7,270 nt of DNA, from positions 1 through 7,270 of the forward strand of contig JAISMA010000016.1 of the NCBI GenBank assembly GCA_031276985.1. Reading direction: 5' to 3'. The translations under genes were made by a program, and so were the position numbers. Every line of letters starts with the position of its first letter. Position 1 is the stretch's first letter. The notes under the pieces were generated by a model, which saw only the letters and a list, made by a program, of their open reading frames with translations, ran no database searches and was not told the DNA's origin. This stretch comes from Helicobacteraceae bacterium (GTDB lineage Bacteria > Campylobacterota > Campylobacteria > Campylobacterales > SZUA-545). Below are positions 1-6,395 of this stretch, piece after piece.

Positions 1-145
1 AAACCAGCGCGTTGGCGCTAATCATCTCGCTTACGGTCAAATCCGCCCCAAAACGCTTAACTGTGGCGCGAAAAGGCGGATCGCTCCAGCCCGCAAGCGG
101 CGCTAAAACGAAACGCTTCCGCGTGAAATCAAATCGCGCGGTCAA
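1..145 (-). CDS. dus: tRNA-dihydrouridine synthase, N-terminal fragment (cut by window edge)
   Basis: Read leftward from a TTG at 145, the frame stays open to the window edge and gives about 48 residues. It contains LAPLAGWSDPPFR (about residues 14-26) and, after FGADL, the block TVSEMISANAL. These are the two N-terminal signatures of the Dus family: the APxAGxTD-PFR segment that lines the FMN site at the top of the TIM barrel, and the S/T-E-M segment. Dus enzymes use FMN and NADPH to reduce specific uridines of tRNA to dihydrouridine in the cytoplasm. The catalytic cysteine and the tRNA-binding helical domain lie beyond the window. A TGA directly precedes the TTG, and no ATG or GTG occurs in frame before the conserved core, so TTG is the likely start. 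No strong ribosome binding site is visible. The start lies inside the end of the upstream membrane-protein gene (17-nt overlap), which suggests translational coupling. The subfamily cannot be settled from this fragment. Confidence 0.82.
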   Translation of the reverse strand, partial: MTARFDFTRKRFVLAPLAGWSDPPFRATVKRFGADLTVSEMISANALV

Positions 146-1142
146 TCAGCGAATCGAGATTTGGCGACAATCCCGCCTCTTTCAGCGCAAAATAAGATTT
201 GAAAGCCAGATACTCGTCGCTCGCGCTTGAATCCAGAATCTCTTTTGCGTCGTCCTGTCTTTCAAGCTCGATATTTATGTACAGCCACGCGCTTTGCGCC
301 GACTCAAATACGTTTTTAAGTTGCGCGAAAAGCTCCAGCAACGCTTCGGGCGAAACTCGCTCTTTCATAATCCGCGCCAGCGCGACAAACTCTTTTTCCG
401 TAAATGAGGCTTTGCTAATCAGATCAATAATTTCGCCCGTTTCAAACTCCATGCTTTGAATCGGCGCGCGATAACGCGCAAGCAGATTAAGCGCCGTTCG
501 CGCGTTTATTTTCGTATCGGCGCGCAAAAACCGCTTCTTTTCGCCGTATGTCGCGTAGGTCTCCAGAGCCTTGTAATAGACTTCGCTTCCCGTTTCGCTG
601 GCGGATAACAGCTCTTCGCTTACTTTCGGATCGCTCTTCATTTTTATAAGCTGAAAAGCCACCCAAACGGGACTATTTTTAACGAGCTTAAGATCGCCTA
701 AATCCGCGATTTCGCCCTTTTCGAGTTTTGCCAATACATCCAAAATCGCGTCAAGTTCGTTGTCGCCCGTTTTTTCGGCGTTTGATCGCGGTTTAAGCTG
801 CGAATCGGACAGCAAGCGCCCGATCGCCGCCAATTCGGGACGCTTGAGCGAGAGCGCGTTTGTCTGCCCCAAAAGCGCGTTAATCACAAGTTTTTTCAGC
901 GTTTTGAAATCTTTTTCCAGCGCCGATTTCGCAAAAAGCGCCGCCGTCGCGTAAAAGGCTACGTGCGAAAACGACACCAAAAACACGATCAGCGCTGGCA
1001 ACATAGCCCAAACGGCGATCGGAAGCGTATAGCTCTCCTCGCCGATATGCGCGGCGTAATCGGAGCTATCGTTGATATATATGAAAATCCCTAGCGCGAC
1101 TATGAGTAAGCCCGAAAATAATACGTAGCGTTTAACGTGCAT
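129..1142 (-). CDS. Conserved-looking two-helix membrane protein of unknown function (337 aa)
   Basis: The protein starts with a hydrophobic helix at about residues 6-23, followed by a short polar loop with acidic residues. A second, longer hydrophobic stretch lies at about 41-72 (begins LPIAVWAMLPALIVFL). The remaining ~265 residues are soluble, charged and apparently all alpha-helical, with leucine/alanine-rich helices near the C-terminus (about 265-337) that could form TPR-like hairpins. No catalytic motif is visible. The layout resembles membrane proteins of unknown function that I associate with Campylobacterota, but I cannot name a family. The ATG at 1142 is supported by GAGGG (1153-1149, minus strand) six bases upstream. 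Its stop codon lies inside the start of the dus gene, so the two are probably one transcription unit. This gene would be first, driven from the divergent region at 1143-1297. A role linked to tRNA modification is not implied by the overlap alone. Confidence 0.85.
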   Translation of the reverse strand: MHVKRYVLFSGLLIVALGIFIYINDSSDYAAHIGEESYTLPIAVWAMLPALIVFLVSFSHVAFYATAALFAKSALEKDFKTLKKLVINALLGQTNALSLKRPELAAIGRLLSDSQLKPRSNAEKTGDNELDAILDVLAKLEKGEIADLGDLKLVKNSPVWVAFQLIKMKSDPKVSEELLSASETGSEVYYKALETYATYGEKKRFLRADTKINARTALNLLARYRAPIQSMEFETGEIIDLISKASFTEKEFVALARIMKERVSPEALLELFAQLKNVFESAQSAWLYINIELERQDDAKEILDSSASDEYLAFKSYFALKEAGLSPNLDSLIDRAI

Positions 1143-1170
1143 TGCGTTCCCTCGAAAATACTAAGGCGCT

Positions 1171-1176
1171 ATGATA
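1171..1176 (-). promoter_or_regulatory. Possible -10 box for the leftward membrane protein-dus unit
   Basis: On the minus strand TATCAT lies about 28 bases before the ATG at 1142, embedded in the near-palindrome GCTATCATAGC. The only -35-like hexamer nearby, TTGTAT (1196-1191), is too close at 14 bases. The upstream stretch is A/T-rich (1180-1195). Similar GCTATGAT sequence occurs on the plus strand here and again at 2535-2542. This is a weak call based on position and -10 similarity only. Confidence 0.3.
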
Positions 1177-1233
1177 GCGTTTTATTTATGATACAAGCGC
1201 TTAATTTTTGCTTCGTCTTCGCTTTGAAACCGC

Positions 1234-1263
1234 TTAAGCAAGTAATCGTCCATTGGATACAAT
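1234..1263 (+). promoter_or_regulatory. Candidate promoter of the RCC1 lipoprotein genes
   Basis: TACAAT at 1258-1263 matches the sigma-70 -10 consensus at five of six positions. TTAAGC at 1234-1239 lies 18 bases upstream as a poor -35. Transcription would start near 1270 and leave a leader of about 28 bases before the ATG at 1298. The in-frame TTG at 1253 would then lie upstream of the transcript, which favours the later start codon. Confidence 0.4.
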
Positions 1264-1297
1264 CCTAGCTTATGAATCAAATAGGCAAAGGCGTTTA

Positions 1298-2527
1298 ATG
1301 CGATCGGCTCAAGTTTTTGCGAAAGCGCGTTTGCTCTGCGCGGCGCTTTTTGCGTTTATTGTGGCGGGTTGCGCGGCGACGATACCCATTGACGATAGCG
1401 CTATCGCGGGCGGCAAAATAGCAACCAAGATCGCCGCGAGCGCCGATAAAAGCCTCGCGCTTGATCGCGAGGGCAAAGTTTGGGCTGTCGGCTCAAACAA
1501 ATACGGGCAGTTGGGGCTTGGCGATGAGCATAGACAATCAACGTTTGCTAAAGTCAAAAGCCTAGCGGATAAAAAAATCGTCGAGATCGCGGCGGGCTAC
1601 GGCGTTAGTTTCGCAATCGACGAAACGGGCGCGGCGTTTGCGAGCGGTCTCAACAACTTTGGTCAATTGGGACTTGGCGACGCGAAAAACCGCGATAAAT
1701 TCGAGCGAATAACGAGTTTGGCGAGCAGAAAAGTCGTAGCGATCGCGGCGGGCGCGGATCACGCGATCGCGCTTGATAGCGAAGGCAGAGTTTATGCGGC
1801 GGGACTCAACAACTTTGGTCAATTAGGACTTGGCGACGCGAAAGATCGCGACAGATTCGAGCTGGTAACGAGTCTGGCGGATAGAAAAATCGTTGCGATT
1901 GCGGCGGGTTACGATCACTCTTTCGCAATTGACGAAACGGGCGCGGCGTTTGCGAGCGGCTGGAACGCGCGCGGGCAACTTGGGCTTGGCGACGCGAAAG
2001 ATCGGTCAGAATTTGTCGCGATTGGCAGTTTAAGCGCCAAAAAAATTGTGGCGATAGCGGCGGGCGATCATCACAGCGTCGCGCTTGATAGCGAAGGCAG
2101 AGTTTATACGGCGGGCTTTGGCATACACGGGCAACTCGGACTTGACGAAGAGCTTAGAAGCGCGGTTTTTGTCGAGGCGCTCGGCTTAAACGGCGCGAAA
2201 ATAGCGGCGATAGCGGCGGGCGGTTTTCACACGTTCGCGCTGGATAGCGACGGCAAAATGTGGGCGACGGGATTTAACGGCGGCGGCGCGCTTGGACTTG
2301 GCGACAGGAGCGATCGGCGCGTATTCGTCAAATCGGACGCTTTGAGCGGCTACGGCTTGTACGAGCAAATAACCGCGGTTGCGGCGGGCGCGGATCACAC
2401 GATCGCGATTTATAGCGGCGGATACGTCTTTGTTTGCGGCTGGAACTACGAGGGACAGTTGGGGCTTGGCGAAAATCGTCTAAACGACTTTGCCCTAGAA
2501 TTTGAACAGATCGGTCTTTTGAGGTAG
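1298..2527 (+). CDS. RCC1-repeat lipoprotein, single seven-bladed beta-propeller (409 aa)
   Basis: The N-terminus is a lipoprotein signal peptide: Arg/Lys-containing head, hydrophobic core LLCAALFAFIVAGC, lipobox VAGC with Cys25. After a short linker the whole protein is seven RCC1 repeats, starting at about residues 41, 94, 146, 198, 250, 302 and 358. Each is about 52 residues and built on AIAAG-x(3)-H-x(3)-ALD-x-x-G-x-VWxxGxN-x(2)-GQLGLGD. Seven repeats match the classic closed RCC1 propeller. No other domain is present. The RCC1 fold in eukaryotes binds chromatin or proteins; in bacterial exported proteins its partners are generally unknown, so ligand binding at the cell surface or in the periplasm is an inference. 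The frame extends to a TTG at 1253, but ATG 1298 has AAAGG six bases upstream and gives a clean signal peptide. The gene sits 36 bp before a larger paralogue. Repeats 2-3 and 4-5 are nearly identical in DNA, pointing to a recent two-blade duplication. Confidence 0.93.
   Translation: MRSAQVFAKARLLCAALFAFIVAGCAATIPIDDSAIAGGKIATKIAASADKSLALDREGKVWAVGSNKYGQLGLGDEHRQSTFAKVKSLADKKIVEIAAGYGVSFAIDETGAAFASGLNNFGQLGLGDAKNRDKFERITSLASRKVVAIAAGADHAIALDSEGRVYAAGLNNFGQLGLGDAKDRDRFELVTSLADRKIVAIAAGYDHSFAIDETGAAFASGWNARGQLGLGDAKDRSEFVAIGSLSAKKIVAIAAGDHHSVALDSEGRVYTAGFGIHGQLGLDEELRSAVFVEALGLNGAKIAAIAAGGFHTFALDSDGKMWATGFNGGGALGLGDRSDRRVFVKSDALSGYGLYEQITAVAAGADHTIAIYSGGYVFVCGWNYEGQLGLGENRLNDFALEFEQIGLLR
1610..2115 (+). 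repeat. 312-bp two-blade duplication inside the first RCC1 gene
   Basis: Segment 1610-1647 recurs at 1922-1959 with one difference in 38 bases. The start of the next blade (GCTTGATAGCGAAGGCAGAG at 1771) recurs at 2083. Both pairs are exactly 312 bp apart, which is two 52-codon repeats. In protein terms, blades 2 and 4 share IDETGAAFASG, and blades 3 and 5 share ALDSEGRVY. In addition, 1649-1687 and 1805-1843 (one-blade spacing) match at 38 of 39 bases. Confidence 0.8.
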
Positions 2528-2536
2528 CTATCGCGC

Positions 2537-2542
2537 TATGAT
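2537..2542 (+). promoter_or_regulatory. Possible secondary -10 box before the second RCC1 gene
   Basis: TATGAT lies in the 36-bp gap between the two RCC1 genes, 21 bases before the ATG at 2564. No convincing -35 hexamer is present, since TCTTTT (2515-2520) is poor. Read-through from the promoter of the first gene is more likely to be the main source of transcript. Confidence 0.22.
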
Positions 2543-2563
2543 CGCAAGCGAAAAAGGATTGTT

Positions 2564-5155
2564 ATGAAAAAAGCTCTTTTGTTGGCGACGATGTTTCTGT
2601 TTGCCTTGATCGCGACAGGTTGCGCGGCGAAAACCGAAAAACCCGTTGAAACGCGCATCGACCGAAGCGTCGGCGTTAAAACGGCGGAAGAAAATTTGAC
2701 GGCGAGCGTCGCGCCAATCGCGCCAATCGTTGAAGCGATCGAAATCGACGCAAACGAAACGATCGGCGTTATAGCAAAACTCGCGTTTGGCGAGCGGCAT
2801 ACGCTTGCGCTTGATATTGACGGCGGCGTTTGGGCGAGCGGACTCAACAATCGCGGACAGCTTGGCGCGGGCGATTTTGTTACCAAATCGAGATTTTATT
2901 CGTTTATCATTTTTGAGCGAATCAAGAGTCTAAAAGGCAAAAAAATCGTAGCGATCGCGGCGGGCTACGATCAGAGCTTCGCAATCGACAACGACGGCGG
3001 CGTTTGGGCGAGCGGGCGCAACGATTACGGACAGCTTGGCGCGGGCGACTTCGACGACAGAAACGTTTTTACGAAGGTCGAGAGTTTGAGCGGCGTTAAG
3101 ATAAAAGCGATCGCAATCGGCAAACAGCATACGATCGCGCTGGATAGCGGCGGCAAAGTTTGGGTCGCGGGCGCGAATTCGCTAGGACAGCTTGGGCTGG
3201 ACGACGTAGATTCTAAAAACGTTTTTGTAAAAACCGCCTTCATAAACGACGCGACGATTACGGCGATTGCCGCGGGACGCTATCACTCCGTCGCGCTGGA
3301 TAGCCGCGGCGCGATCTTTTCGTGCGGCTCGGACGGCTACGGGCAGCTTGGACTTGGCGCGGGCGGCGCGGGAATGGTCGTCGCTAGATTTACGCGGGCA
3401 AACGCCGAAGCGAAATTCGCGGCGATAGCGGCGGGCGAAAGCCACACGATCGCGCTTGATATTGACGGCGCGATTTGGGCGAGCGGATTAAACAAAGACG
3501 GACAGCTTGGTTTGGGACACACGACAAACCGCAACATATTTGAAAAAGTCGCGATCGATCAAAAATTCGTCGCGATCGCTGCGGGCGACAAACACAACGT
3601 CGCGCTGGATAACGGCGGCGCGATCTGGACAAGCGGCGCGAACGAATACGGACAGCGCGGGCTTGGCGAAAACGCGCCCGACGACGAGCGTCCCGCGTTT
3701 GAAACCGTAATCGAAGACGGCAAAAGAGTTTTAATAGCCAACGTTATCATCGACGACGAGCGCTTCGCGTTCAAGCGCGTAAATACGCATGGCAAAACGA
3801 TTGTCGCTATCGGCGCGGGCGCGGGCGGATCGTTTGCGATCTCTTCGGGAGGCGACGTTTTGGCGAGCGGGCGCAACAAAGACGGCGAACACGGGCATTC
3901 GGCGTTTGGAACGTTTATTTCATTTTCCAAAATAGGACAACTTAGCGCGGAAGTCGGCGATCTGCGGGCGTTATACGACAGAGGATTTGAAAGAGTGTGC
4001 GATCCGACCGCGCAAAAACCAAACATAAGCGACGTCGTCGTAACGGCGATAGCGGCGGGCGATTCGCATACGATTGCGCTGGACGGCGCGGGCAAAGCCT
4101 TTGGCGTCGGCAACAACGAGCGCGGACAATTGGGTTTGGGCGATTTGGACAATCGCGCTTCGTTTGAGGAGATAGCAAGTTTGCGCGAGGCGAACGTAAC
4201 GGCGATCGCGGCGGGCGAAGAGCATACCCTCGCGCTGGACGCAAACGGCGAGGTTTGGGCGAGCGGACATAACGGCTACAATCAACTTGGTTTTGAAAAG
4301 ACGGAAGACAGGCAGGTTTTCGCAAAAATCAAGAGCTTAAGCGACGTTAAAATAACGGCGATTGCCGTCGGCGCTTATCACAGCTTCGCGCTTGATATTG
4401 ACGGCAAAGTTTGGGCGAGCGGACGTAACAATCGCGGACAGCTTGGCATGGGCGATTCGTACGATCGCGAAGTTTTTACGGAGGTCGAGAGCCTAAAAGA
4501 CAAGGTAATCGCCGCGATTGCCGTCGGCGCTTATCACAGCTTCGCGCTTGATAACGAAGGCAAAGTCTGGGCAAGCGGCGCGAACGACAACGGACAACTA
4601 GGCGTCGGCGGCGATCGGGACAGATTGAAATTCGCCGTCGTGAATAGCTTAAACGACAAAAACATCGTCGCGATAGCGGCGGGCGAAAACTTTTCGCTGG
4701 CGTTAGGCGGCGACGGCGCGGCGTGGGCTGTCGGCTCAAACGAATACGGGCAATTGGGACTTGGCGCAAGCGGCGCGGTCAATCGGGCGAGTTTTACGAA
4801 AGTCGCTAGTTTGAGCGGCGTATTCGTAACGGCGATTGCCGTCGGAGATAGCCACGCGCTGGCGTTAAGCGACGAAGGCGGGGTTTACGCGGCGGGCTTA
4901 AACGAAAACGGACAGCTAGGTTTTGGCGACTTGCGCGATCGACTCGTATTCACGGCGGCGGAAAACCTCGAAGGCAAAACGATTGCGCTGGTTGCGGCGG
5001 GCGAAAAGCGCTCCGTTTTGTTAAGCGCGGACGGCAGGCTTTGGAGCAGCGGGCAAAACTACTACGGACAGCTTGGACTTGGCGATACGGTTGATCGCGC
5101 CGCATTTACGTCGCTAGAGCCTACGGGTTGCGCCAAAAAGTTCGCCAAAGATTAA
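2564..5155 (+). CDS. Giant RCC1-repeat lipoprotein, tandem pair of seven-bladed propellers (863 aa)
   Basis: MKKALLLATMFLFALIATGC is a textbook lipoprotein signal with Cys20. A Pro/Glu/Ala-rich linker (about 21-68) follows, and then fourteen RCC1 repeats. Repeats 1-7 start at about residues 69, 128, 180, 232, 285, 335 and 413. Repeats 8-14 start at about 493, 545, 597, 649, 701, 755 and 807. Most are 52 residues with the core ALD-x-x-G-x-VWASGxN-x(2)-GQLGLGD. Fourteen is two complete propellers. Repeats 6 and 7 carry insertions of about 26-28 residues, and repeat 7 is degenerate (GEHGH in place of GQLGLG); this region forms the junction between the propellers. Four cysteines are seen: 20, 254, 479 (end of repeat 7) and 856 (end of repeat 14). 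AAAAAGGA at 2551-2558 is the ribosome binding site, five bases from the ATG. It probably forms an operon with the upstream single-propeller paralogue. The function is unknown; a surface or periplasmic binding scaffold is inferred. Confidence 0.93.
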   Translation: MKKALLLATMFLFALIATGCAAKTEKPVETRIDRSVGVKTAEENLTASVAPIAPIVEAIEIDANETIGVIAKLAFGERHTLALDIDGGVWASGLNNRGQLGAGDFVTKSRFYSFIIFERIKSLKGKKIVAIAAGYDQSFAIDNDGGVWASGRNDYGQLGAGDFDDRNVFTKVESLSGVKIKAIAIGKQHTIALDSGGKVWVAGANSLGQLGLDDVDSKNVFVKTAFINDATITAIAAGRYHSVALDSRGAIFSCGSDGYGQLGLGAGGAGMVVARFTRANAEAKFAAIAAGESHTIALDIDGAIWASGLNKDGQLGLGHTTNRNIFEKVAIDQKFVAIAAGDKHNVALDNGGAIWTSGANEYGQRGLGENAPDDERPAFETVIEDGKRVLIANVIIDDERFAFKRVNTHGKTIVAIGAGAGGSFAISSGGDVLASGRNKDGEHGHSAFGTFISFSKIGQLSAEVGDLRALYDRGFERVCDPTAQKPNISDVVVTAIAAGDSHTIALDGAGKAFGVGNNERGQLGLGDLDNRASFEEIASLREANVTAIAAGEEHTLALDANGEVWASGHNGYNQLGFEKTEDRQVFAKIKSLSDVKITAIAVGAYHSFALDIDGKVWASGRNNRGQLGMGDSYDREVFTEVESLKDKVIAAIAVGAYHSFALDNEGKVWASGANDNGQLGVGGDRDRLKFAVVNSLNDKNIVAIAAGENFSLALGGDGAAWAVGSNEYGQLGLGASGAVNRASFTKVASLSGVFVTAIAVGDSHALALSDEGGVYAAGLNENGQLGFGDLRDRLVFTAAENLEGKTIALVAAGEKRSVLLSADGRLWSSGQNYYGQLGLGDTVDRAAFTSLEPTGCAKKFAKD
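4358..4553 (+). repeat. Identical 40-bp segments in adjacent blades 10 and 11
   Basis: Segments 4358-4397 and 4514-4553 are identical over 40 bases and lie exactly 156 bp apart, the length of one 52-residue blade. They encode AIAVGAYHSFALD in both blades. Identity at synonymous positions indicates recent duplication or gene conversion, not only protein-level constraint. Confidence 0.85.
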
Positions 5156-5323
5156 AGCAAAACGCCTTAACGGTTTGCGCGGCAGAGATCGCGTCGCGCT
5201 TAATTTCGCGCCGTTTGGGGTTTATCGCGTGATCGTTGGCGCGTTGTTTCTTTGGATTATCGCGTAATTTTTAACCCAAATTGTGATTTAATTGTCGTAG
5301 CGAATTTCTCAAAGGAGGAAAAC
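5156..5323 (+). promoter_or_regulatory. Intergenic region with extended -10 promoter for the downstream lipoprotein
   Basis: This 168-bp gap has no gene. TTTAAT at 5287-5292 is preceded by TG and one base (5284-5286), the extended -10 arrangement, which can work without a good -35. None is seen here (GTAATT at 5264-5269). A start site near 5299 would give a leader of about 25 bases, containing the ribosome binding site AAAGGAGG at 5311-5318. I see no strong intrinsic terminator after the RCC1 gene; the small ATTA/TAAT hairpin followed by T residues around 5256-5272 is too weak to call. Confidence 0.42.
5311..5318 (+). promoter_or_regulatory. Near-perfect Shine-Dalgarno that decides the lipoprotein start
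   Basis: AAAGGAGG is complementary to the 16S rRNA 3' end and sits five bases before ATG 5324. It overrides the longer open frame that begins at TTG 5252. Confidence 0.9.
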
Positions 5324-6025
5324 ATGCGTTTAGGTTCTAAAGTTTTGGCGACGATCGTTGCTACGATCGCGCTGGTTGGTTGCGGCGGCTCTAGCGGAGA
5401 CGACGACGATTCTGCGGGGGGGGGCGGTAGCCCTTCTGTAGCCGACACCTACTTGGCGTTTCCAACTTTTGACGAAAGTAATTTAACCGTTGTCGGCAGA
5501 CAAGTTTCAGAACTTTACAACTACGATTCGAACGAAACGCGGACGCAATTTGAAGCTTCGTTACGAAGCAAAGGGTTCATTCCGGGAGACGTCGAATGCT
5601 GGCGCGATTACGAGTTTTACAAATTAAACGTCAAAGGTTCTTGGGAGGCGTGCGTCAATATCGATAGGGAGAACTTTCTAGGTAAAGACTACGATTTCCA
5701 TATTTTTCTAGGCAGCGACAGCGCTTTGCGCGGACTGACCGATTCGGATATTATCGATATATTTGGCGAAATACCCGGAACGTTGTTCTCCGTTGAAAAC
5801 GGAATTACGGTGTCGTACGTACCCGCCGCTCAAAACGCTTTAAGCGCGTACAAAAGCGCTCTGAACGAGGCGGATTTTACGTGCGATGCGGATTTCGAAC
5901 GCGACGACGCTTCTTGTTGCAAACATAGCGGCGGCACGCAACGTTGCGTTAGCGTGTTTTACGATGACCTTCGCGGCCAGTTAATGTTTAATTGGACCAT
6001 TTTGCAGACGAGCATTATCGATTAA
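5324..6025 (+). CDS. Lipoprotein of unknown family with a G9 tract, candidate phase-variable (233 aa)
   Basis: The N-terminus MRLGSKVLATIVATIALVGC is a lipoprotein signal with lipobox LVGC and Cys20. A flexible Gly/Ser/Asp linker (about 21-39, with DDDD and GGGG) follows, then a folded-looking domain of about 195 residues. That domain is acidic and aromatic-rich and contains six cysteines at 92, 110, 187, 198, 199 and 208, which would allow up to three disulfides if it is periplasmic or exposed. I do not recognise a family or a catalytic motif. AAAGGAGG (5311-5318), five bases before the ATG, is the strongest ribosome binding site in the window and fixes the start; the in-frame TTG at 5252 lies before the likely promoter and would bury the signal peptide. 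Nine G residues at 5416-5424 encode part of the linker, in frame as given. Codon choice seems less dominated by GCG/GGC than in the RCC1 genes, a possible sign of a different origin. Confidence 0.85.
   Translation: MRLGSKVLATIVATIALVGCGGSSGDDDDSAGGGGSPSVADTYLAFPTFDESNLTVVGRQVSELYNYDSNETRTQFEASLRSKGFIPGDVECWRDYEFYKLNVKGSWEACVNIDRENFLGKDYDFHIFLGSDSALRGLTDSDIIDIFGEIPGTLFSVENGITVSYVPAAQNALSAYKSALNEADFTCDADFERDDASCCKHSGGTQRCVSVFYDDLRGQLMFNWTILQTSIID
5416..5424 (+). repeat. Homopolymeric G9 tract in coding sequence (slipped-strand switch candidate)
   Basis: Nine consecutive G residues fall in codons 31-34 (Ala-Gly-Gly-Gly), directly after the lipid anchor and acidic linker. With ten G the frame reads CGG then TAG, ending at 35 residues. 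With eight G it reads through GCG GTA GCC CTT CTG to TAG, ending at 38 residues. I noticed no comparable G run elsewhere in the window. Poly-G tracts of this size are the standard phase-variation device in Campylobacter and relatives. Confidence 0.85.
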
Positions 6026-6026
6026 A

Positions 6027-6061
6027 CGAGTTTGCAATCGCTAATCGCGCCGCCAAACTCG
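6027..6061 (+). repeat. Inverted repeat just after the lipoprotein stop codon
   Basis: CGAGTTTG (6027-6034) and CAAACTCG (6054-6061) form an 8-bp perfect stem with a 19-base loop, beginning one base after the TAA. The position suits a transcript 3' end, but no T tract follows, so it is at best a weak or factor-assisted terminator or an RNA-stabilising stem. Confidence 0.45.
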
Positions 6062-6087
6062 CGCCAATCGAGATCGCGCCTTGCGTT

Positions 6088-6107
6088 ATACCCGCGAAAG
6101 CGAGTAT
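6088..6107 (+). repeat. Palindromic unit, GAAA-loop type, copy 1
   Basis: ATACCCGC, loop GAAA, GCGAGTAT: an 8-bp stem with one mismatch, followed by CCAAAA. The same architecture is found at 6692-6711. Confidence 0.65.
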
Positions 6108-6180
6108 CCAAAACAAAAGGATAAATGCGTCTGCGACTGGCGATTGGATCGCGAAGTCGCGCCATCGCCTTGCGATTTTT

Positions 6181-6270
6181 GGATGCCCGCCTTCATCTGC
6201 GATATACGCCCGCAAGCGGGCTGCCGCTTTGTAGCGGGCAATGATCGCGCGGGCGTTTTGCGGGCAATGA
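6181..6270 (+). repeat. Interrupted palindromic unit with nested hairpin and extra half-copy
   Basis: GGATGCCCGC (6181-6190) faces AGCGGGCAATGA (6233-6244), with about 42 bases between them. The inner sequence contains its own perfect palindrome GCCCGCAAGCGGGC (6208-6221). A second GCGGGCAATGA half-copy follows at 6260-6270. It looks like one dispersed unit interrupted by, or expanded with, further copies. Confidence 0.5.
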
Positions 6271-6395
6271 CGAAACGCCTCTTTGCCGCGAGAAATGAAG
6301 GGAAGATCGCATAGAGGTTTGCAGGAGGGCTACGCGATCTACGATTGAAGCTATTTTGCCGTTTGAGCGCCTGTCGCCAAGCAAAAACGCGCAAG

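Noticed and set aside
1253..1297. Upstream TTG start for the first RCC1 gene
   Set aside because: It adds 15 polar residues in front of the signal peptide, overlaps the likely -10 box and has no ribosome binding site; ATG 1298 has AAAGG at good spacing.
1571..1577. A7 runs in the RCC1 genes (1571, 2039, 2939) as additional slippage switches
   Set aside because: Runs of seven A in Lys-Lys-Ile/Val codons are expected in this coding sequence and are much less unusual than G9. No special frame design is seen.
1309..4769. Long antisense frames opposite the RCC1 genes (up to about 200 codons)
   Set aside because: They are shadows caused by the repetitive, GCG/GGC-rich coding sequence. Their products are Arg/Pro/Ser-rich, low in complexity, and repeat with the blade period.
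1298..5155. Many GCGATCGC-like octamers, reminiscent of the cyanobacterial HIP1 motif
   Set aside because: Here they arise mainly from the codons of the AIA motif in RCC1 blades plus general GCG preference, so they do not stand out as an independent signal.
5252..5323. Upstream TTG start for the small lipoprotein
   Set aside because: It lies before the probable promoter and would bury the lipobox; AAAGGAGG before ATG 5324 decides the start.
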